From contig JAHQRK010000015.1 of the NCBI GenBank assembly GCA_019828595.1, positions 1,364,001 to 1,428,000 on the forward strand: a stretch of DNA of 64,000 nucleotides. Direction: 5' to 3'. A program made the position numbers and the translations under genes. This DNA comes from Aphanomyces cochlioides (lineage: Eukaryota > Oomycota > Saprolegniomycetes > Saprolegniales > Verrucalvaceae). Position 1 is the first letter of the stretch; each line of letters starts with the position of its first letter. Shown here one piece after another: positions 61,781-64,000 of this stretch. Below the pieces are notes generated by a model. That model ran no database searches and was not told the DNA's origin. It saw nothing but the letters and a program-made list of their open reading frames with translations.

Positions 61781-64000
61781 CCATGCGTCCAGATGCCAAG
61801 CCACAATATCGACCACCTTTTCGTCTATCTCAAGTCGAGCAAGCATCTCTGGACAAGTTCATCAGCGAACTTGAAAGAAAAGGCTGGATTCAATTGTCCA
61901 ACAGCGACTGGGTTTCGAATATCTTTGGAGTCCCCAAGAAAGATGAAAACGCCAAATGAAGTCAAGAAGCGAATGGCTGAGAACAGCGACTCCCGACACT
62001 CCAATACGTTGGGTTCTTGACTATCGATATGTCAACTCGCAAACGGTGATCCCAAAGATCCCTTTGCCAAACATCGAAGACTTATTTGATCGCATGCATG
62101 GAAGCAAAGTCTTTACGAAGATCGACTTAGCGTCTGGATATCACCAAATGCTTGTTGAACCAAAAGCAAGAAAATACACAGCCTTTCGTACTCATCGAGA
62201 AGTCTATGAATGGGTTGTTGCTCCCATGGGAATGGCCGGAATGCCAGGAATTTGGTCCCGACTTATGCGTCGCCTCTTCGATAAATTCCCCTTTGCCGTT
62301 GTATACATGGATGATATCTGTGTTTTCTCTAAGTCAATCGACGACCACATCCATCACCTTCAAGCAATTTGCGATGTTTTACGAGCTGAAAAGTTGTACG
62401 CTCGTCCGTCTAAGTGTGCCTTTGCCCTCGACTCAGTCGATTTTCTCGGCCACACAATTTCCAAAGACGGCTTACACGTTGACAAGTCAAAAGTTCGTGC
62501 AATCGAACAATGGGCTGAACCTAAGTGCACTAAAGACTTAGTGAGTTTCATCGGATTTGCGAGCTTTTACAGAAAGTTTATTCCGAAGTTTTCGGACATT
62601 GTCCGCCCTTTAAGTGAATTGATGAGGCCAAAAACGCCGTGGTCATGGACTGAAGATCAGCGACAATCCTTTTTAACGATCAAGATTGCACTTCAACAAG
62701 CTCCAGTTTTACAACTGCCCAACTACGACAAGCCTTTCATCGTAACAACTGATGCCTCAGGATACTGTTGTGGAGCAGTTCTATCCCAGTTGGATAAGGC
62801 CAGCAATGATCGACCGATCGCATTTTTGTCTAAGCGACTTGGCCCTCATGAAGTCAAGTGGTTTGCTCATGAAAAAGAACTCTACGCGATCAAGCTTGCA
62901 CTCGGCAAGTGGCGTCACTACCTTCATGGTACTCGATTCGACATTTACACGGACAACTCCACGTGTAAATGGTTCATGGAAACTCCTATTCTCACGCCTA
63001 AGTTGACTCGATGGCTCGACTTTTTCAGTGCGTTTGACTTTGTGTTGCATCATCGGCCTGGCAAACTTAATGTCGTTGCCGATGCGCTTTCGCGACCTCC
63101 ACGAGATGCCTCACACTTTGCGACGATGATTTCTGTTCATAATTGCGGAATCCGTTGTGCAAACGCCGCTCTACGACTAGATGCCTTGCAAACTCCACCT
63201 GACTTATCCCGTTTCCCCTCACGTGAACTTACCAAGCTCGTTGGAACTCCATTTTTGGGGGAGGATCTGTCAAGTCAAAAATGGGCTTCCACTCCGCAAC
63301 GACTTGTAATCAATCATTCAAGACAAATTTCGTATTCAACAGTCGAAATGGATCAAGACACGAAAGAGCGATACATTAAAGCTCACAAGATAGACATCTC
63401 TGTTGCTATACAAGACAAATATGTTCAAAAAGATGACTTGTACTTCCTTCGTTCGAAAGATCAAGTATGGAGACTTTATGTTCCCAATGATGTTATCCTG
63501 CGCGCTGAAGTTATTTCTCAAGCTCATGACTCAAGCATTGCTGCGCATCCCGGAACAAGACGAACATTGCTAAGTATTTCTCAATGGTATTACTGGGATA
63601 CTCTCTTGGAAGATGTCAAACTTTATGTTGCAACTTGTGAAACTTGCAGTCGATACAAGACAAATAGTCTTCGTGCCAATGGCAAAATGATTCCGATTCA
63701 AGCCCCTAACGAATGCTGGCATACTATTTCAGCAGACTGGATCACTGGACTACCTCTATCCAAGTCGTGCGATGCTATCTTAGTTGTTGTTGACAAATTG
63801 TCAAAAAGAGCTAAGTACATTCCAACTCAAACAAATGCCGATGCTCCGCAAACCGCTAAGTTGTTTTTCGATCATGTTGTTCGCCACCATGGCTTACCAA
63901 GCGTGATCATCAGTGATCGAGACCCAAAATTTACAAGTAATTTCTGGAAGTCCCTCATGCAAATCATGAATATCAAGCAAGCCATGACAACTGCGTGTCG
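61747..64000 (+). pseudogene. pol: Pol of the second retrotransposon: RT, RNase H, integrase (runs off the window)
   Basis: The first RT piece ('LPPKRGIEFDLTM' to 'FGVPKKDENAK', ending at 61959) is followed after a frameshift near 61950 by one long frame open to the window end. RT: 'DYRYVNSQTVIPKIPLP', 'KIDLASGYHQM', YMDD (about 62310), 'FLGHTISKDGL'. RNase H: TTDASGYCCGAVL, KELYAIKLAL, YTDNSTCKW, 'VVADALSR'. Integrase: zinc-binding H..H..CETC (about 63520-63650), first Asp in SADWITGLP, second Asp in ISDRDPKFTSNF; the Glu lies beyond the window. Only two shifts and no internal stop in over 2 kb, so it is much less decayed than the first element. Confidence 0.87.

Larger units (their letters stand above)
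59117..64000 (+). mobile_element. Second Ty3/Gypsy retrotransposon (incomplete at window end)
   Basis: Starts with a 214-bp LTR inside the receptor-kinase pseudogene. It contains a leader ORF, gag-protease, RT, RNase H and the integrase up to its second Asp, where the window stops. RNase H-before-integrase order and a YMDD RT mark Ty3/Gypsy; it is clearly a different lineage from the first element (short LTR, single RNase H, DSG protease). Confidence 0.9.

Overview
The window is eukaryotic nuclear DNA, most likely from an oomycete (water mould). I infer this from mostly intronless genes, one gene with four 41-49 nt introns, single-ORF ABCG half-transporters, tandem TKL-type kinase-like genes and Ty3/Gypsy elements whose reverse transcriptase and RNase H read like oomycete copies. 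A Saprolegniales-like genome would fit, but I could not test the species. I saw no rRNA, credible tRNA or CRISPR array.

Layout. 1-686: broken copy of a membrane-protein family. 1274-15200: a complete Ty3/Gypsy retrotransposon with CATT target duplications, gag, a decayed pol with two RNase H domains, and three minus-strand genes downstream of pol. Its 5' LTR is swollen to 2973 bp by four extra 555-bp units; the 3' LTR is 753 bp. 15596-19432: small DNA elements and a large inverted repeat around an ABCG pseudogene. 19710-21560: intact ABCG transporter. 21779-22643: second broken copy of the membrane family. 23215-24956: five-exon thioredoxin-UIM-UBA-PUB gene. 26068-27074: nested MITEs. 27831-47755: tandem array of nine N-myristoylation-type pseudokinase genes (seven full length, one frameshifted, one with its core deleted), interrupted by a pogo remnant and a divergent pair of ADP-ribosylglycohydrolase/J1-crystallin-like genes. 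48086-49927: another intact ABCG gene. 50150-51364: decayed kinase-like gene. 51806-53860: intact member of the membrane family. 55202-56872: receptor-like kinase with intact catalytic residues. 57635-59116: its broken paralogue, cut by a second Ty3/Gypsy element (59117 to the window end).

The locus looks like a surface/signalling gene neighbourhood made by tandem duplication and eroded by transposons. The pseudokinases keep the beta-3 Lys and alpha-C Glu but lose the HRD Asp, catalytic-loop Asn and DFG Asp, and start MGC or similar, so they are likely lipid-anchored scaffolds or regulators, possibly of the active TKL receptor kinases nearby. The most unusual items are the retrotransposon's antisense coiled-coil/Cys-rich gene trio and its multi-unit 5' LTR carrying copies of the polypurine tract.
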